Source of the DNA: Variovorax sp. Root473
Lineage (GTDB): Bacteria; Pseudomonadota; Gammaproteobacteria; Burkholderiales; Burkholderiaceae_C
DNA: 52,679 bases
NCBI RefSeq assembly: GCF_001426505.1
Contig: NZ_LMEV01000017.1
Location: 1,567,577 to 1,620,255 of the forward strand
Direction: 5' to 3'
Within the stretch, counting starts at the first letter, position 1; each line of letters starts with the position of its first letter. Shown here piece after piece: positions 1 through 7,497 of the stretch. The notes beneath the pieces are model-generated. The model was not told the DNA's origin and ran no database searches. It saw only the letters and a list, made by a program, of their open reading frames with translations. The position numbers and the translations under genes were made by a program.

Positions 1-264
1 TGCGCCGCCGCCTTGGGGCTTCATGCAGTTCCAGAAGAAGGTGTGGTTCCAGATCTGGGCGGCGTTGTTGTAGATGCCGCCGCTGGACTTCTTGACGATC
101 TCCTCGAGCGTCATCGCTTCAAACTCGGTGCCCTTTTGCAGGTTGTTCAGGTTCACCACGTAGGCGTTGTGGTGCTTGCCGTGGTGGTACTCGAGGGTTT
201 CCTGCGAATACTCGGGCGCCAGTGCGTCGATGGCGTACGGCAGGGGTGGGAGCACATGTTCCAT
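1..264 (-). CDS. sodB: Superoxide dismutase [Fe/Mn], N-terminal 88 residues (cut by window edge)
   Basis: Cytoplasmic enzyme that converts superoxide to hydrogen peroxide and oxygen with an iron or manganese centre. Visible are the N-terminal pattern MEHVLPPLPYAIDAL, the first metal-binding histidine in EYHHGKHHNAYV (His27) and the second in IWNHTFFW (His74), as in the Fe/Mn-SOD family. The reading frame is open to base 1, so the C-terminal domain with the last Asp and His ligands is outside the window. The start is the ATG at 264-262. The gene lies 38 bases downstream of xseA on the same strand and may be read with it. Identity is sure. The choice of Fe over Mn (sodB rather than sodA) follows the family resemblance and is less sure. 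Confidence 0.93.
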   Translation of the reverse strand, partial: MEHVLPPLPYAIDALAPEYSQETLEYHHGKHHNAYVVNLNNLQKGTEFEAMTLEEIVKKSSGGIYNNAAQIWNHTFFWNCMKPQGGGA

Positions 265-302
265 GGTTTTTCTCGTGGGTTGGTTGTGGGGAATGAAGGA
301 TT

Positions 303-1631
303 CTAGGAACTAATTTTCGGAGACGCGTCGGACGTGTTCCCGTTGTGGTTCCCTCCATGCGTCACGGTCAGGTCGACCTCGCCATCCGCGAGCCGCGCGA
401 CGACCGCATCGCCTGCATGAAGCTTTTTCGCACTGATGACCGCGCGGCCGGAGCCATCGGTGAGCCAGGCGTAGCCACGCTGCAGCACCAGCGCCGGATC
501 GAGCAGCCGCAAGCGCAGCGCCACGCGGTCCAGGCGTTCGCGCCGCTGCACCAATGCACGGTCGAATTTCGAAGAGAAGTCGGCCGCGATCGATCGCGGC
601 ACCTGCGTCAGGCGCTCCCGTCGAGACAGCACCGCGAAGTGCAGGCGCTGCGCATGGTGGGCGAGGCGAATCTGCTGGCGAGCCACCAGGTTCGACGGCC
701 GGCCAAGACGCCCCGCCGCTTGATCGAGTCGCTGCCCCAGTACGTCCAGGCGTGCGCCGAGCGCGTCGCCCAGCCGTTCGTCGAGCAGGTCGAGCGCGCC
801 GAGCCACAGGTCGCGCGGCGCGCTGACGAGTTCCGCGGCGGCCGTCGGCGTCGGCGCGCGCAGGTCGGCGCAGAAGTCGGCGATGGTGAAATCGGTTTCG
901 TGCCCCACGCCGCTGATCACCGGCACGGGACTCTGCACGATGGTGCGCGCCAGCGTTTCGTCGTTGAAGGCCCAGAGGTCCTCGATCGAGCCACCCCCGC
1001 GCACCAGCAGGATCACGTCGACGGCCGGCGCCAGCGCGTAGAGCGACTGCAAGGCGCGCACCAGTTCAGCCGGCGCGTTGGCGCCCTGCACTGCCGCTGG
1101 GGCCAGCACCACGGGAATATGGGGCACGCGCCGCCGCAGCGCGGTCACGACGTCGTGCAGTGCCGCGGCGCCCAGCGAGGTGACGACGCCCACGGCACGC
1201 GGCATGGACGGCAGCGCGCGCTTGCGTGCCGGATCGAACAGGCCCTCGGCTTCGAGGCGCGCCTTGCGCTGCAGGAACTGCTCGAACAGCGCGCCCTGCC
1301 CCGCGCGGCGCAGGCTTTCGGCCACCAACTGGAGGTCGCCGCGCGGCTCGTACACCGCCAGGCGGCCACGCACCTCGACCTGATCACCGTCACGCGGCGT
1401 GAAGTCGAGCAGGCCGGCCGCGCGGCGGAACATCGCGCAGCGCAGCTGGCCGGATTCGTCCTTGAGCGAGAAATAGCAGTGACCGCTCGATGCGCGCGAA
1501 AACCCCGAGATTTCCCCACGCACCGAAACTGGATTGAAGCGCGCGTCGAGCGCATCGGCCACCGCGCGGCACAACGCGCCCACGGCCCACACACGCGGCC
1601 CGAGCGCCGCATTCGGCTCCCTGACGCTCAT
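303..1631 (-). CDS. xseA: Exodeoxyribonuclease VII large subunit
   Basis: Large subunit of the cytoplasmic single-strand DNA exonuclease VII, which works with several copies of the small subunit XseB (not in this window). The 442-residue protein has an N-terminal OB fold (about residues 15-105, with VRGEISGFSRASSGHCYFSL). The catalytic domain follows, with GVVTSLGAAALHDV near 148-161 and the family motif RGGGSIEDLWAFNDE near 211-225. The C-terminal part is rich in Arg, Leu and Gln, as in the coiled-coil arm that binds XseB. The frame stays open to 1715. I place the start at ATG 1631 because a GGAG lies 8 bases upstream and the extra 28 residues do not look like family sequence. It is divergent from exbB across a 313-base gap. 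Confidence 0.95.
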   Translation of the reverse strand: MSVREPNAALGPRVWAVGALCRAVADALDARFNPVSVRGEISGFSRASSGHCYFSLKDESGQLRCAMFRRAAGLLDFTPRDGDQVEVRGRLAVYEPRGDLQLVAESLRRAGQGALFEQFLQRKARLEAEGLFDPARKRALPSMPRAVGVVTSLGAAALHDVVTALRRRVPHIPVVLAPAAVQGANAPAELVRALQSLYALAPAVDVILLVRGGGSIEDLWAFNDETLARTIVQSPVPVISGVGHETDFTIADFCADLRAPTPTAAAELVSAPRDLWLGALDLLDERLGDALGARLDVLGQRLDQAAGRLGRPSNLVARQQIRLAHHAQRLHFAVLSRRERLTQVPRSIAADFSSKFDRALVQRRERLDRVALRLRLLDPALVLQRGYAWLTDGSGRAVISAKKLHAGDAVVARLADGEVDLTVTHGGNHNGNTSDASPKISS

Positions 1632-1710
1632 GGTGCCGCTCCGCCGCCGATTGCCACTCTTCCACAACGGGTGCTGTGTTCCCTGCTTTGAAAGGGCATG
1701 CTGGAACAGA

Positions 1711-1728
1711 TGCACGAGTTCTCGTGCA
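1711..1728. promoter_or_regulatory. 8-2-8 inverted repeat upstream of xseA
   Basis: TGCACGAG-TT-CTCGTGCA: two perfect 8-base arms around two bases, 80 bases upstream of the xseA start. No U-tract follows on either strand, so it is not an intrinsic terminator. Its length and symmetry fit an operator for a dimeric regulator, or a small hairpin in the xseA leader. The cognate protein is unknown. Confidence 0.5.
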
Positions 1729-1834
1729 AGCTGTTGATTTCATTAAAAAAAGTGCTGCTCAAAATTCAATCGATCTAGCGAAAAGCCCGTCCCATGCGGG
1801 TTCGGAGACATTGCGCCACGGGTTAATCACAAAG

Positions 1835-1843
1835 TTATCCACA
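1835..1843 (+). promoter_or_regulatory. Consensus DnaA box (TTATCCACA)
   Basis: An exact match to the strong DnaA-binding 9-mer, 102 bases upstream of the exbB start. Two weaker look-alikes flank it: TTAATCACA at 1823-1831 (two mismatches) and GGTGGATAA at 1898-1906, which is TTATCCACC on the minus strand (one mismatch). The grouping suggests real DnaA binding. No dnaA, dnaN or AT-rich unwinding region is nearby, so this is not the replication origin as far as the window shows. Confidence 0.55.
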
Positions 1844-1944
1844 GAATCTGTGCGTCTTTGCCGACATGCAAACAAGCCGCGAGCCGATGGTTGGCTCGGT
1901 GGATAATCGCCGCGCATTTGCAGTCTACGGGCCGGAGGATTTTC

Positions 1945-2577
1945 TTGTTTTCCATCATTGTTGCCGCGGGCTGGCCAATCTGGCCATTGCTCGCCTGTTC
2001 GGTCATCGCACTCGCGCTGGTCATTGAACGATTCACCAGCCTGAAGACCACCAAGGTCCTGCCGCCGAAGCTGCTGGACGAGACCATCACCGTGTCACGC
2101 GGCGCGGTTCCCGGCCCCGATGTCGTGACCAAACTGGAAAGCAACTCGATGCTCGGCCAGGTGCTGGCCGCCGGCCTGCGCGCGCTGAACGCCAACCCTC
2201 GCTGCACCGAAGAAGACCTGCGCGCCGCCATGGAGGCCTCGGGCCGCACCGTGGCGCACAAGCTGGAGCGCTACCTGCCGGCGCTGGCCACCATCGCCTC
2301 GGCCGCGCCGCTGCTCGGCCTGCTGGGCACGGTGATCGGCATGATCGAGATCTTCGGCTCGCAGTCGCCTGGCAGCGGTGCCGTCGGCTCGGGCAACCCG
2401 GCGCAGCTGGCGCACGGCATCTCGATCGCGCTCTACAACACGGCCTTCGGCCTGATCGTGGCCATTCCGACGCTGATCTTCTGGCGCTACTTCCGCAGCC
2501 GCGTCGACGAGTACCTGCTGAACCTCGAACTCTCAGGCGAGCGCTTCGCCCGCCACCTGAACGCCCTGCGCAAATGA
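1945..2577 (+). CDS. exbB: ExbB/TolQ/MotA-family proton channel subunit
   Basis: Inner-membrane protein that, with ExbD, turns proton motive force into energy for TonB-dependent outer-membrane transport (or for the equivalent Tol system). The 210-residue product shows three hydrophobic segments: about 8-28 (PIWPLLACSVIALALVIERF), about 113-135 (ATIASAAPLLGLLGTVIGMIE, the conserved channel helix) and about 160-185 (ISIALYNTAFGLIVAIPTLIF). I start it at TTG 1945, with GGAGG six bases upstream. The frame is open from 1858, but the added residues are not membrane-protein-like. It overlaps exbD by four bases (ATGA), so the two are translationally coupled. ExbB is favoured over TolQ because exbD-lpxK follows and no tolR-tolA is present. 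Confidence 0.9.
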   Translation: MFSIIVAAGWPIWPLLACSVIALALVIERFTSLKTTKVLPPKLLDETITVSRGAVPGPDVVTKLESNSMLGQVLAAGLRALNANPRCTEEDLRAAMEASGRTVAHKLERYLPALATIASAAPLLGLLGTVIGMIEIFGSQSPGSGAVGSGNPAQLAHGISIALYNTAFGLIVAIPTLIFWRYFRSRVDEYLLNLELSGERFARHLNALRK

Positions 2578-3017
2578 GCACGCGGGGCCGCATGCAGTTT
2601 CGCCACGGCGCGCGCGACGAACCGGAGATCAACCTGATCCCGTTCATCGACGTGCTGCTGGTCGTGCTGATCTTCCTGATGCTGTCGACCACCTACAGCA
2701 AGTTCACCGAGATGCAGCTGCGGCTGCCGACGGCGGACGTCGACGCCCAGCGCGACTACCCGAAAGAGGTGATCGTGGCAGTGTCGGCCGACGGCCGCTA
2801 CGTGATCAACAAGTCGCCGCTGGCGGACCGCAGCGTCGACACCGTGGCCGCTGCACTCGGCGCCGCCGCCGCCGGTGGCAAGGACAGCGTCGTGATCATC
2901 AGCGCCGATGCCGCCAGCCCGCACCAGGCCGTGGTGACGGTGATGGAGGCCGCGCGCCGCGCCGGCCTGATGCAGATCACCTTCGCCGCCCAGTCGACGG
3001 CCCAGGGCGGTCACTGA
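2574..3017 (+). CDS. exbD: ExbD/TolR-family biopolymer transport protein
   Basis: Partner of ExbB in the inner-membrane proton-driven motor. The protein has 147 residues: a short cytoplasmic N-terminus, a single membrane helix (about 22-42) and a periplasmic domain. The helix carries the Asp that takes part in proton movement (Asp26 in LIPFIDVLLVVLIF). The start ATG overlaps the exbB stop, and the next gene, lpxK, begins immediately after the stop codon. The exbB-exbD-lpxK order is a common arrangement in beta- and gammaproteobacteria. Confidence 0.92.
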   Translation: MSTRGRMQFRHGARDEPEINLIPFIDVLLVVLIFLMLSTTYSKFTEMQLRLPTADVDAQRDYPKEVIVAVSADGRYVINKSPLADRSVDTVAAALGAAAAGGKDSVVIISADAASPHQAVVTVMEAARRAGLMQITFAAQSTAQGGH

Positions 3018-4013
3018 GTGTCGACTGGCGCGCGGCTGCAGGATGCCTGGCTGTGCCGCGGTGCGCTGGCCTGCCTGTTGTGGCCACTGTCGCTGATCTA
3101 CGGCGCCCTTTTCGCGCTGCGACGCGCCTTCTATCGCTGGGGATGGCAGAAGACCGGACGCGTGCCGGTTCCCGTGATTGTGGTCGGCAATGTGGTCGCG
3201 GGCGGGGCCGGCAAGACACCGGTCGTGATGGCGGTCGTGCGCCACCTTCAGGCGCGTGGCCTGCGGGTGGGTGTGGTGTCGCGCGGCTACGGCCGGCGCA
3301 CTGATGACTGCCGTGAAGTCCAGGCCGACTGCGATCCGCAGGACGTTGGCGACGAGCCCGCGCTGATCCACCATGCGACTGGCGCGCCGGTCTTCGTGGC
3401 CCGGCAGCGCATCGAGGCCGCGCGCGCTCTGCTCGAACGGCATCCGGCCACGCAGGTCATCGTCAGCGACGACGGCCTGCAGCATCTGGCGCTGGCGCGC
3501 GACATCGAGATCTGCGTGTTCGACGATCGCGGTGTCGGCAACGGCTGGCTGCTGCCCGCCGGCCCCCTGCGCGAACCCTGGCCGCGCCCCTGCGACCTGC
3601 TGTTGCACAGCGGCGAACGGCCCGCTTTCACTGGCGGCTACACCGCCATCCGCGAGCTGGCGCCGTACGCCCTCGCGAAGGATGGCCGACGCATCCCGCT
3701 CGAGACGCTCGCCGGCCAGCCCGTGATCGCGCTCGCCGCCATCGCGCGGCCGGAGGCCTTCTTCACGATGCTGCGTGCACGCGGCCTGACGCTCGCGGAC
3801 ACCTTCGCACTGCCCGATCACCACGACTTCACCGGCTGGCAACGTCCGGCCGGTCCCGCCCTGCCCCTAATCTGTACGGAAAAAGACGCCGTCAAGCTCT
3901 GGCAGCATGCGCCCGACGCGCTCGCCGTGCCGCTGCACTTCGAACCCTCGCCGGCGTTCTTCGCCGCCCTCGACGCAAAGCTATCATCGCTCGATGGATA
4001 CCAAGCTGCTTGA
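3018..4013 (+). CDS. lpxK: Tetraacyldisaccharide 4'-kinase
   Basis: Phosphorylates the 4' position of the lipid A disaccharide precursor with ATP to give lipid IVA, at the inner face of the cytoplasmic membrane. The 331-residue protein has a hydrophobic N-terminal stretch (about 15-33) that would anchor it. A P-loop GNVVAGGAGKT follows at about 58-68, then SRGYGRRT and the SDDGLQHLALARDIEI segment typical of the family. The start is GTG 3018, directly after the exbD TGA. Its last 20 bases overlap the start of the Trm112-like gene. Confidence 0.95.
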   Translation: MSTGARLQDAWLCRGALACLLWPLSLIYGALFALRRAFYRWGWQKTGRVPVPVIVVGNVVAGGAGKTPVVMAVVRHLQARGLRVGVVSRGYGRRTDDCREVQADCDPQDVGDEPALIHHATGAPVFVARQRIEAARALLERHPATQVIVSDDGLQHLALARDIEICVFDDRGVGNGWLLPAGPLREPWPRPCDLLLHSGERPAFTGGYTAIRELAPYALAKDGRRIPLETLAGQPVIALAAIARPEAFFTMLRARGLTLADTFALPDHHDFTGWQRPAGPALPLICTEKDAVKLWQHAPDALAVPLHFEPSPAFFAALDAKLSSLDGYQAA

Positions 4014-4176
4014 ACTGCTCGTCTGCCCCGTCACCAAGGGCCCGCTGACCTGGAATGCCGAAAAGCAGGAACTCTGCTCGCGCAGCGCGCGCCTTGCCTA
4101 TCCGGTCCGCGACGGCATCCCGGTGCTGCTAGAAAACGAGGCCCGCACGCTGTCCGACGAAGAGCTGGGCCTGTGA
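3994..4176 (+). CDS. Trm112/YcaR-like small protein
   Basis: A 60-residue protein starting MDTKLLELLVCPVTKGPL, which matches the Trm112p/UPF0434 family usually found between lpxK and kdsB. Eukaryotic Trm112 is an activator of methyltransferases. The bacterial role is not firmly established, so none is asserted here. Only two cysteines are visible (Cys11 and one near position 28), so a full four-Cys zinc site is unlikely. It starts inside the 3' end of lpxK (20-base overlap), and its stop overlaps the GTG start of kdsB by four bases. It is thus translationally coupled on both sides. Confidence 0.9.
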   Translation: MDTKLLELLVCPVTKGPLTWNAEKQELCSRSARLAYPVRDGIPVLLENEARTLSDEELGL

Positions 4177-4946
4177 GCTTCACCGTTCTGGTGCCAGCCC
4201 GGCTGGCTTCGACGCGACTTCCCAACAAACCGCTGGCCGACATTGCCGGCCTGCCGATGGTCGTGCGCGTGGCGCAACGTGCTCGCCAGTCCGGCGCCCT
4301 TCGCGTGGTGGTGGCCGGCGATGACGCTTCCATCATCGACGCCTGCAAGGCGCACGGCATCGAGGCCCTGCTCACCCGACAGGACCACCCCAGCGGCACC
4401 GACCGGCTGGCCGAAGCCTGCGAACAGCTCGGTCTCGACGGTGACGCGATCGTCGTCAACGTGCAGGGCGACGAGCCGCTGATCGACCCCGCGCTGATCG
4501 ACGCCGTCGCCGCCACGCTGGCCGCGCGCCCGCAAGCCGCGATGAGCACCGCCGTCCACGCGATCGACTCGCTGGCCGACTTCATGAATCCGAACGTGGT
4601 GAAGGCCGTGCTCGACGCCCAGGGCCATGCGCTGTACTTCAGCCGCGCGCCGATCCCCTGGTGGCGCGACGGCTCGTCGGGTGGTGCGGCGCCGTCGGTG
4701 CTGCCCAACTCCGCACCGCTGCGCCACATCGGCATCTACGCCTATCGCGCAGGCTTCGTGCGGCAATTTCCATTGCTGTCACCCGCCCCTGTCGAAGCCA
4801 CCGAGGCGCTCGAACAGTTGCGCGCGCTGTGGCACGGACACCGCATCGCGGTGCATGTGAGCGATGTGGCACCGGGTCCCGGGATCGACACGCCCGAAGA
4901 CCTGGCGCGCGTGCGTGCCGTCTTTGCGGCCGGCTCGCCCGCGTGA
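4173..4946 (+). CDS. kdsB: 3-deoxy-manno-octulosonate cytidylyltransferase (CMP-Kdo synthetase)
   Basis: Activates Kdo with CTP to CMP-Kdo for the inner core of lipopolysaccharide. It acts in the cytoplasm. The protein has 257 residues. The nucleotide-binding N-terminus VLVPARLASTRLPNKPLADI (residues 5-24), the DHPSGTDRLAEA segment and VNVQGDEPLI are all typical of the family. The start is GTG 4173, overlapping the preceding stop (GTGA). It is the last gene of the exbB-exbD-lpxK-Trm112-like-kdsB operon. Confidence 0.96.
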   Translation: MSFTVLVPARLASTRLPNKPLADIAGLPMVVRVAQRARQSGALRVVVAGDDASIIDACKAHGIEALLTRQDHPSGTDRLAEACEQLGLDGDAIVVNVQGDEPLIDPALIDAVAATLAARPQAAMSTAVHAIDSLADFMNPNVVKAVLDAQGHALYFSRAPIPWWRDGSSGGAAPSVLPNSAPLRHIGIYAYRAGFVRQFPLLSPAPVEATEALEQLRALWHGHRIAVHVSDVAPGPGIDTPEDLARVRAVFAAGSPA

Positions 4947-5081
4947 GCTGCAGGCCGCCCCGAGGGAGACGGCGGCAATTTGTCACGGGGACGCATGCTA
5001 TCCTCGATGCAATTCCGCCTCGGCGCGCCTGAGGGCGCGCATGGGGCGCGACACAAAATCTAAGAACCTTCCGAGGACACC
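4947..5081 (+). promoter_or_regulatory. kdsB-adk intergenic region with leader hairpin
   Basis: This 135-base gap has a GCCGCC...GGCGGC stem (4954-4959 with 4971-4976, 11-base loop) followed only by AATTTG, a weak terminator candidate for kdsB. A TATCCT hexamer at 4999-5004 could be a -10, with no good -35. A perfect 7-bp hairpin GCGCGCC-TGAG-GGCGCGC at 5023-5040 would lie in the adk leader about 40 bases before the start. The hairpin is seen directly, while its function is unknown. Confidence 0.4.
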
Positions 5082-5738
5082 ATGAGACTTATTTTGCTGG
5101 GCGCGCCCGGAGCAGGCAAAGGCACGCAAGCGACCTTCATCTGCCAGAAATACGGCATCCCCCAAATCTCTACAGGCGACATGTTGCGCGCCGCCGTCAA
5201 GGCAGGCACCCCCCTCGGGTTGCAGGCCAAGACGATCATGGATTCGGGCGCGCTGGTCAGCGACGACCTGATCATCAATCTCGTGAAGGAACGCATCGCG
5301 CAGCCCGACTGCAACGGCGGTTTCCTGTTCGACGGCTTCCCGCGCACCATTCCCCAGGCCGACGCCATGAAGGCAGCCGGCGTGAAGCTTGACTACGTGC
5401 TCGAGATCGACGTGCCCTTCGGCGACATCATCGAACGCATGAGCGGCCGCCGGTCGCACCCGGCATCGGGCCGCACCTACCACGTCAAGTTCAATCCGCC
5501 GAAGGTGGAAGGCAAGGACGACGTGACCGGCGAAGAGCTGATCCAGCGCGAAGACGACAAGGAAGAGACGGTGCGCAAGCGGCTCGACGTCTACAGCCAG
5601 CAAACCCGTCCGCTGGTCGACTATTACTCGGCCTGGGCCAAGGCCGATCCGGCCGCCGCGCCGAAGTACCGCGCCATCCAGGGCGTGGGCACGGTCGACG
5701 AGATCACGCAACGTGCGCTCGCCGCACTGAACAGCTGA
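5082..5738 (+). CDS. adk: Adenylate kinase
   Basis: Cytoplasmic enzyme that interconverts ATP + AMP and 2 ADP. The protein has 218 residues, the usual length of the long-LID form. The P-loop GAPGAGKGTQ is at about 7-16, STGDMLR near 30, DGFPRT near 84-89, and the LID begins RRSHPASGRTYHVKFNPPK. The LID lacks the four zinc-binding cysteines, as in most Gram-negative enzymes. The start ATG follows CCGAGGACACC, which holds a GAGGA Shine-Dalgarno. It is convergent with the asparaginase gene, with only 16 bases between stops. Confidence 0.97.
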   Translation: MRLILLGAPGAGKGTQATFICQKYGIPQISTGDMLRAAVKAGTPLGLQAKTIMDSGALVSDDLIINLVKERIAQPDCNGGFLFDGFPRTIPQADAMKAAGVKLDYVLEIDVPFGDIIERMSGRRSHPASGRTYHVKFNPPKVEGKDDVTGEELIQREDDKEETVRKRLDVYSQQTRPLVDYYSAWAKADPAAAPKYRAIQGVGTVDEITQRALAALNS

Positions 5739-5754
5739 TCCGCCAGCGTCTCTC

Positions 5755-6741
5755 TTAGCCGCCCTCCGACTCCGGCAGGGCGGTCACTCCCAAGAGTTCC
5801 AGCACCAGCGCGACCCGCGCCTTCACCGGCGTGAGTGCGCCCGCGTCCCGCAGCGGGTCACCGGGTTTTGGCAGGATGCGTCCGTTCGTGCAACGCGTGG
5901 CGCGCAGCACCGCCACGCCGGCGCCTTGCGCCTTGAGCGCTGCGGCTTCTAATGCGTGGTGCACGGTGCCGTTGCCGGTTGCGGCCACGACCAGCCCACG
6001 CAAGGGTTCAGCCAATGGAAGCAGCAACGCTTCGACGATCGCGCCGCTCGCGCCCGCGTGGCTCATGACGATCTCGACGCGAGGCCACGGCTTCGACACC
6101 GCCTCCAGCCGTGCCGCATCCATCGGCGCTCCCTGCGGCCACGCGCGCACGCGCCGCACCTCACCCTCTTCCACATAGCCGATCGGCCCCGCGTCGCCCG
6201 ACGCGAAGGCATCGAGGCGATACGTGTGCACCTTCTGCACATCAAGGCCGCCGTGGATCGTGCCCGCGCAGACCACCGACACACCCTGCGCGCCTGGCGT
6301 CGAAGCCACTACGAGCGCGTCGCGCACGTTCTGCGGACCATCGGGCGACAGCGCCGTCGCCGGACGCATCGCGCACGTCAGCACCACCGGCTTGGCGGGC
6401 GCCAGCACCGCATGCAGGAAGAAGGCCGTTTCCTCCAGCGTGTCGGTGCCGTGCGTGACCACGACGCCCGCGACGTCGGGCTGGGCCAGCCAGTGGGTGC
6501 AGCGCGTGGCCAGTTGGTGCCAGGTGTCGGCATCCATGTCCTTGCTGTCGAGCTGCGCGACCTGCTCCGCCACCAGCGTCACGCCGGACGGTGCCTCGAT
6601 GCCGCCCAGCAGGTCCGCCACGCTCACCTGCCCCGCCGTGTAACCGATGTTGTCGCCGCTGCTGGCGGCCTTGCCGGCAATGGTGCCACCGGTGCCCAGC
6701 ACCACCACGCGGCGCGTCTGGGACAAAGAGGAATGAGTCAT
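5755..6741 (-). CDS. L-asparaginase (cytoplasmic, AnsA/AnsB family)
   Basis: Hydrolyses asparagine to aspartate and ammonia. The 328-residue protein has both catalytic threonine motifs: GTGGTIAG near residues 16-23 (Thr20) and THGTDTLEET near 96-105 (Thr99-Asp100). Tyr34 aligns with the catalytic tyrosine of the flexible loop. No signal peptide is present (MTHSSLSQTRRVVVLG), so it should stay in the cytoplasm even though the sequence pattern is like the type II family. The start ATG lies only 20 bases from the first of two LexA boxes that serve the divergent lexA gene, so SOS control of this gene is possible. A weak Shine-Dalgarno leaves the exact start a little uncertain. Confidence 0.92.
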   Translation of the reverse strand: MTHSSLSQTRRVVVLGTGGTIAGKAASSGDNIGYTAGQVSVADLLGGIEAPSGVTLVAEQVAQLDSKDMDADTWHQLATRCTHWLAQPDVAGVVVTHGTDTLEETAFFLHAVLAPAKPVVLTCAMRPATALSPDGPQNVRDALVVASTPGAQGVSVVCAGTIHGGLDVQKVHTYRLDAFASGDAGPIGYVEEGEVRRVRAWPQGAPMDAARLEAVSKPWPRVEIVMSHAGASGAIVEALLLPLAEPLRGLVVAATGNGTVHHALEAAALKAQGAGVAVLRATRCTNGRILPKPGDPLRDAGALTPVKARVALVLELLGVTALPESEGG

Positions 6742-6744
6742 GGC

Positions 6745-6773
6745 TTGTCAACTTTTGAAAACTGGTTAAAAAT
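6745..6773 (+). promoter_or_regulatory. Probable lexA promoter
   Basis: TTGTCA at 6745-6750 (five of six to TTGACA) is followed after 16-17 bases by an A/T-rich -10 candidate within TTAAAAAT (6766-6773). The first SOS box covers the -10. LexA binding there would block RNA polymerase, the usual autoregulatory layout. Confidence 0.5.
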
Positions 6774-6777
6774 ACAG
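6762..6777. promoter_or_regulatory. LexA (SOS) box 1
   Basis: CTGGTTAAAAATACAG: CTG and CAG separated by exactly ten mostly A/T bases, the proteobacterial SOS-box pattern. It is 36 bases upstream of the lexA start and 20 bases upstream of the divergent asparaginase start. Confidence 0.88.
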
Positions 6778-6780
6778 GTA

Positions 6781-6796
6781 CTGGATATCTAGCCAG
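6781..6796. promoter_or_regulatory. LexA (SOS) box 2
   Basis: CTGGATATCTAGCCAG: a second CTG-N10-CAG three bases after box 1, so the centres are 19 bases apart. It ends 17 bases before the lexA start codon. Its core is less A/T-rich than box 1 and it may be the weaker site. Confidence 0.8.
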
Positions 6797-6813
6797 TGCC
6801 GCAAGGAAACACT

Positions 6814-7497
6814 ATGCAGTTCGCAGTGAAGCTTACCGCCCGCCAGCAGCAGATCCTGGACCTGATCCAGGCCGCCATCGCACGCACCGGTGCGCCGCCC
6901 ACGCGCGCCGAAATCGCCAACGAGCTGGGCTTCAAGTCGGCCAATGCCGCCGAAGAGCACCTGCAGGCCCTGGCCCGCAAGGGCGTCATCGAACTCGTCA
7001 GCGGCACGTCGCGCGGCATCCGCCTCAAGGGCGATGCGCTGCGTTCGCTCCACGAAACGCGCCATCGCGAAGGCAACCAGTTCTCGCTCTCGCTGCCCGG
7101 CATGGCCCAGCTCGCGCTGCCGCTCATCGGCCGTGTGGCGGCGGGTTCGCCCATCCTCGCGCAAGAGCACGTCGACCAGACCTACTACGTCGAGAACACG
7201 CTGTTCCAGCGCCAGCCCGACTACCTGCTCAAGGTGCGAGGCATGTCGATGCGCGACGCCGGCATCATGGACGGCGACCTGCTCGCCGTGCAGGCCACCA
7301 AGGAAGCGCGCAACGGCCAGATCGTGGTGGCGCGCCTTGGTGAAGAAGTCACCGTGAAGCGCCTGAAGCGCAACAAGCAGGTGATTGAGCTGCACGCCGA
7401 GAACCCCGACTATCCGACCATCATCGTCCAGCCCGGCGAGCCCTTCGAAATCGAAGGCCTTGCGGTCGGCCTCATCCGCAACACCATGCTGATGTAA
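6814..7497 (+). CDS. lexA: LexA repressor
   Basis: Represses SOS DNA-damage genes and cleaves itself when RecA filaments form. The protein has 227 residues. The N-terminal winged helix-turn-helix (about 1-70) contains PPTRAEIANELGFKS. The Ala110-Gly111 cleavage site is in GRVAAGSPILA. The catalytic pair is Ser145 (VRGMSMRDAG) and Lys182 (VTVKRLKR). I chose ATG 6814, with AGGA seven bases upstream, over the in-frame GTG at 6796, because the GTG overlaps SOS box 2. Two SOS boxes upstream indicate autoregulation. Confidence 0.97.
   Translation: MQFAVKLTARQQQILDLIQAAIARTGAPPTRAEIANELGFKSANAAEEHLQALARKGVIELVSGTSRGIRLKGDALRSLHETRHREGNQFSLSLPGMAQLALPLIGRVAAGSPILAQEHVDQTYYVENTLFQRQPDYLLKVRGMSMRDAGIMDGDLLAVQATKEARNGQIVVARLGEEVTVKRLKRNKQVIELHAENPDYPTIIVQPGEPFEIEGLAVGLIRNTMLM

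Larger units (their letters stand above)
1632..1944. other. Divergent intergenic region between xseA and exbB (313 bases)
   Basis: The only gap over 300 bases in the window. It must hold the promoters of xseA (minus) and of the exbB operon (plus). It has three noticeable sequence elements: an 8-2-8 inverted repeat at 1711-1728, an A-rich stretch at 1744-1752, and a group of DnaA-box-like 9-mers between 1823 and 1906, listed separately. No convincing -35/-10 pair stands out on either strand and no short coding frame with a Shine-Dalgarno is evident. Confidence 0.7.

Noticed and set aside
1823..1906. Chromosomal replication origin
   Set aside because: Only one perfect DnaA box, no dnaA/dnaN/gyrB genes and no AT-rich unwinding region; kept only as a DnaA-box finding.
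5760..5784. Terminator for adk/asparaginase (CCGCCCT...AGGGCGG)
   Set aside because: The stem lies inside the end of the asparaginase gene and has no U-tract on either strand.
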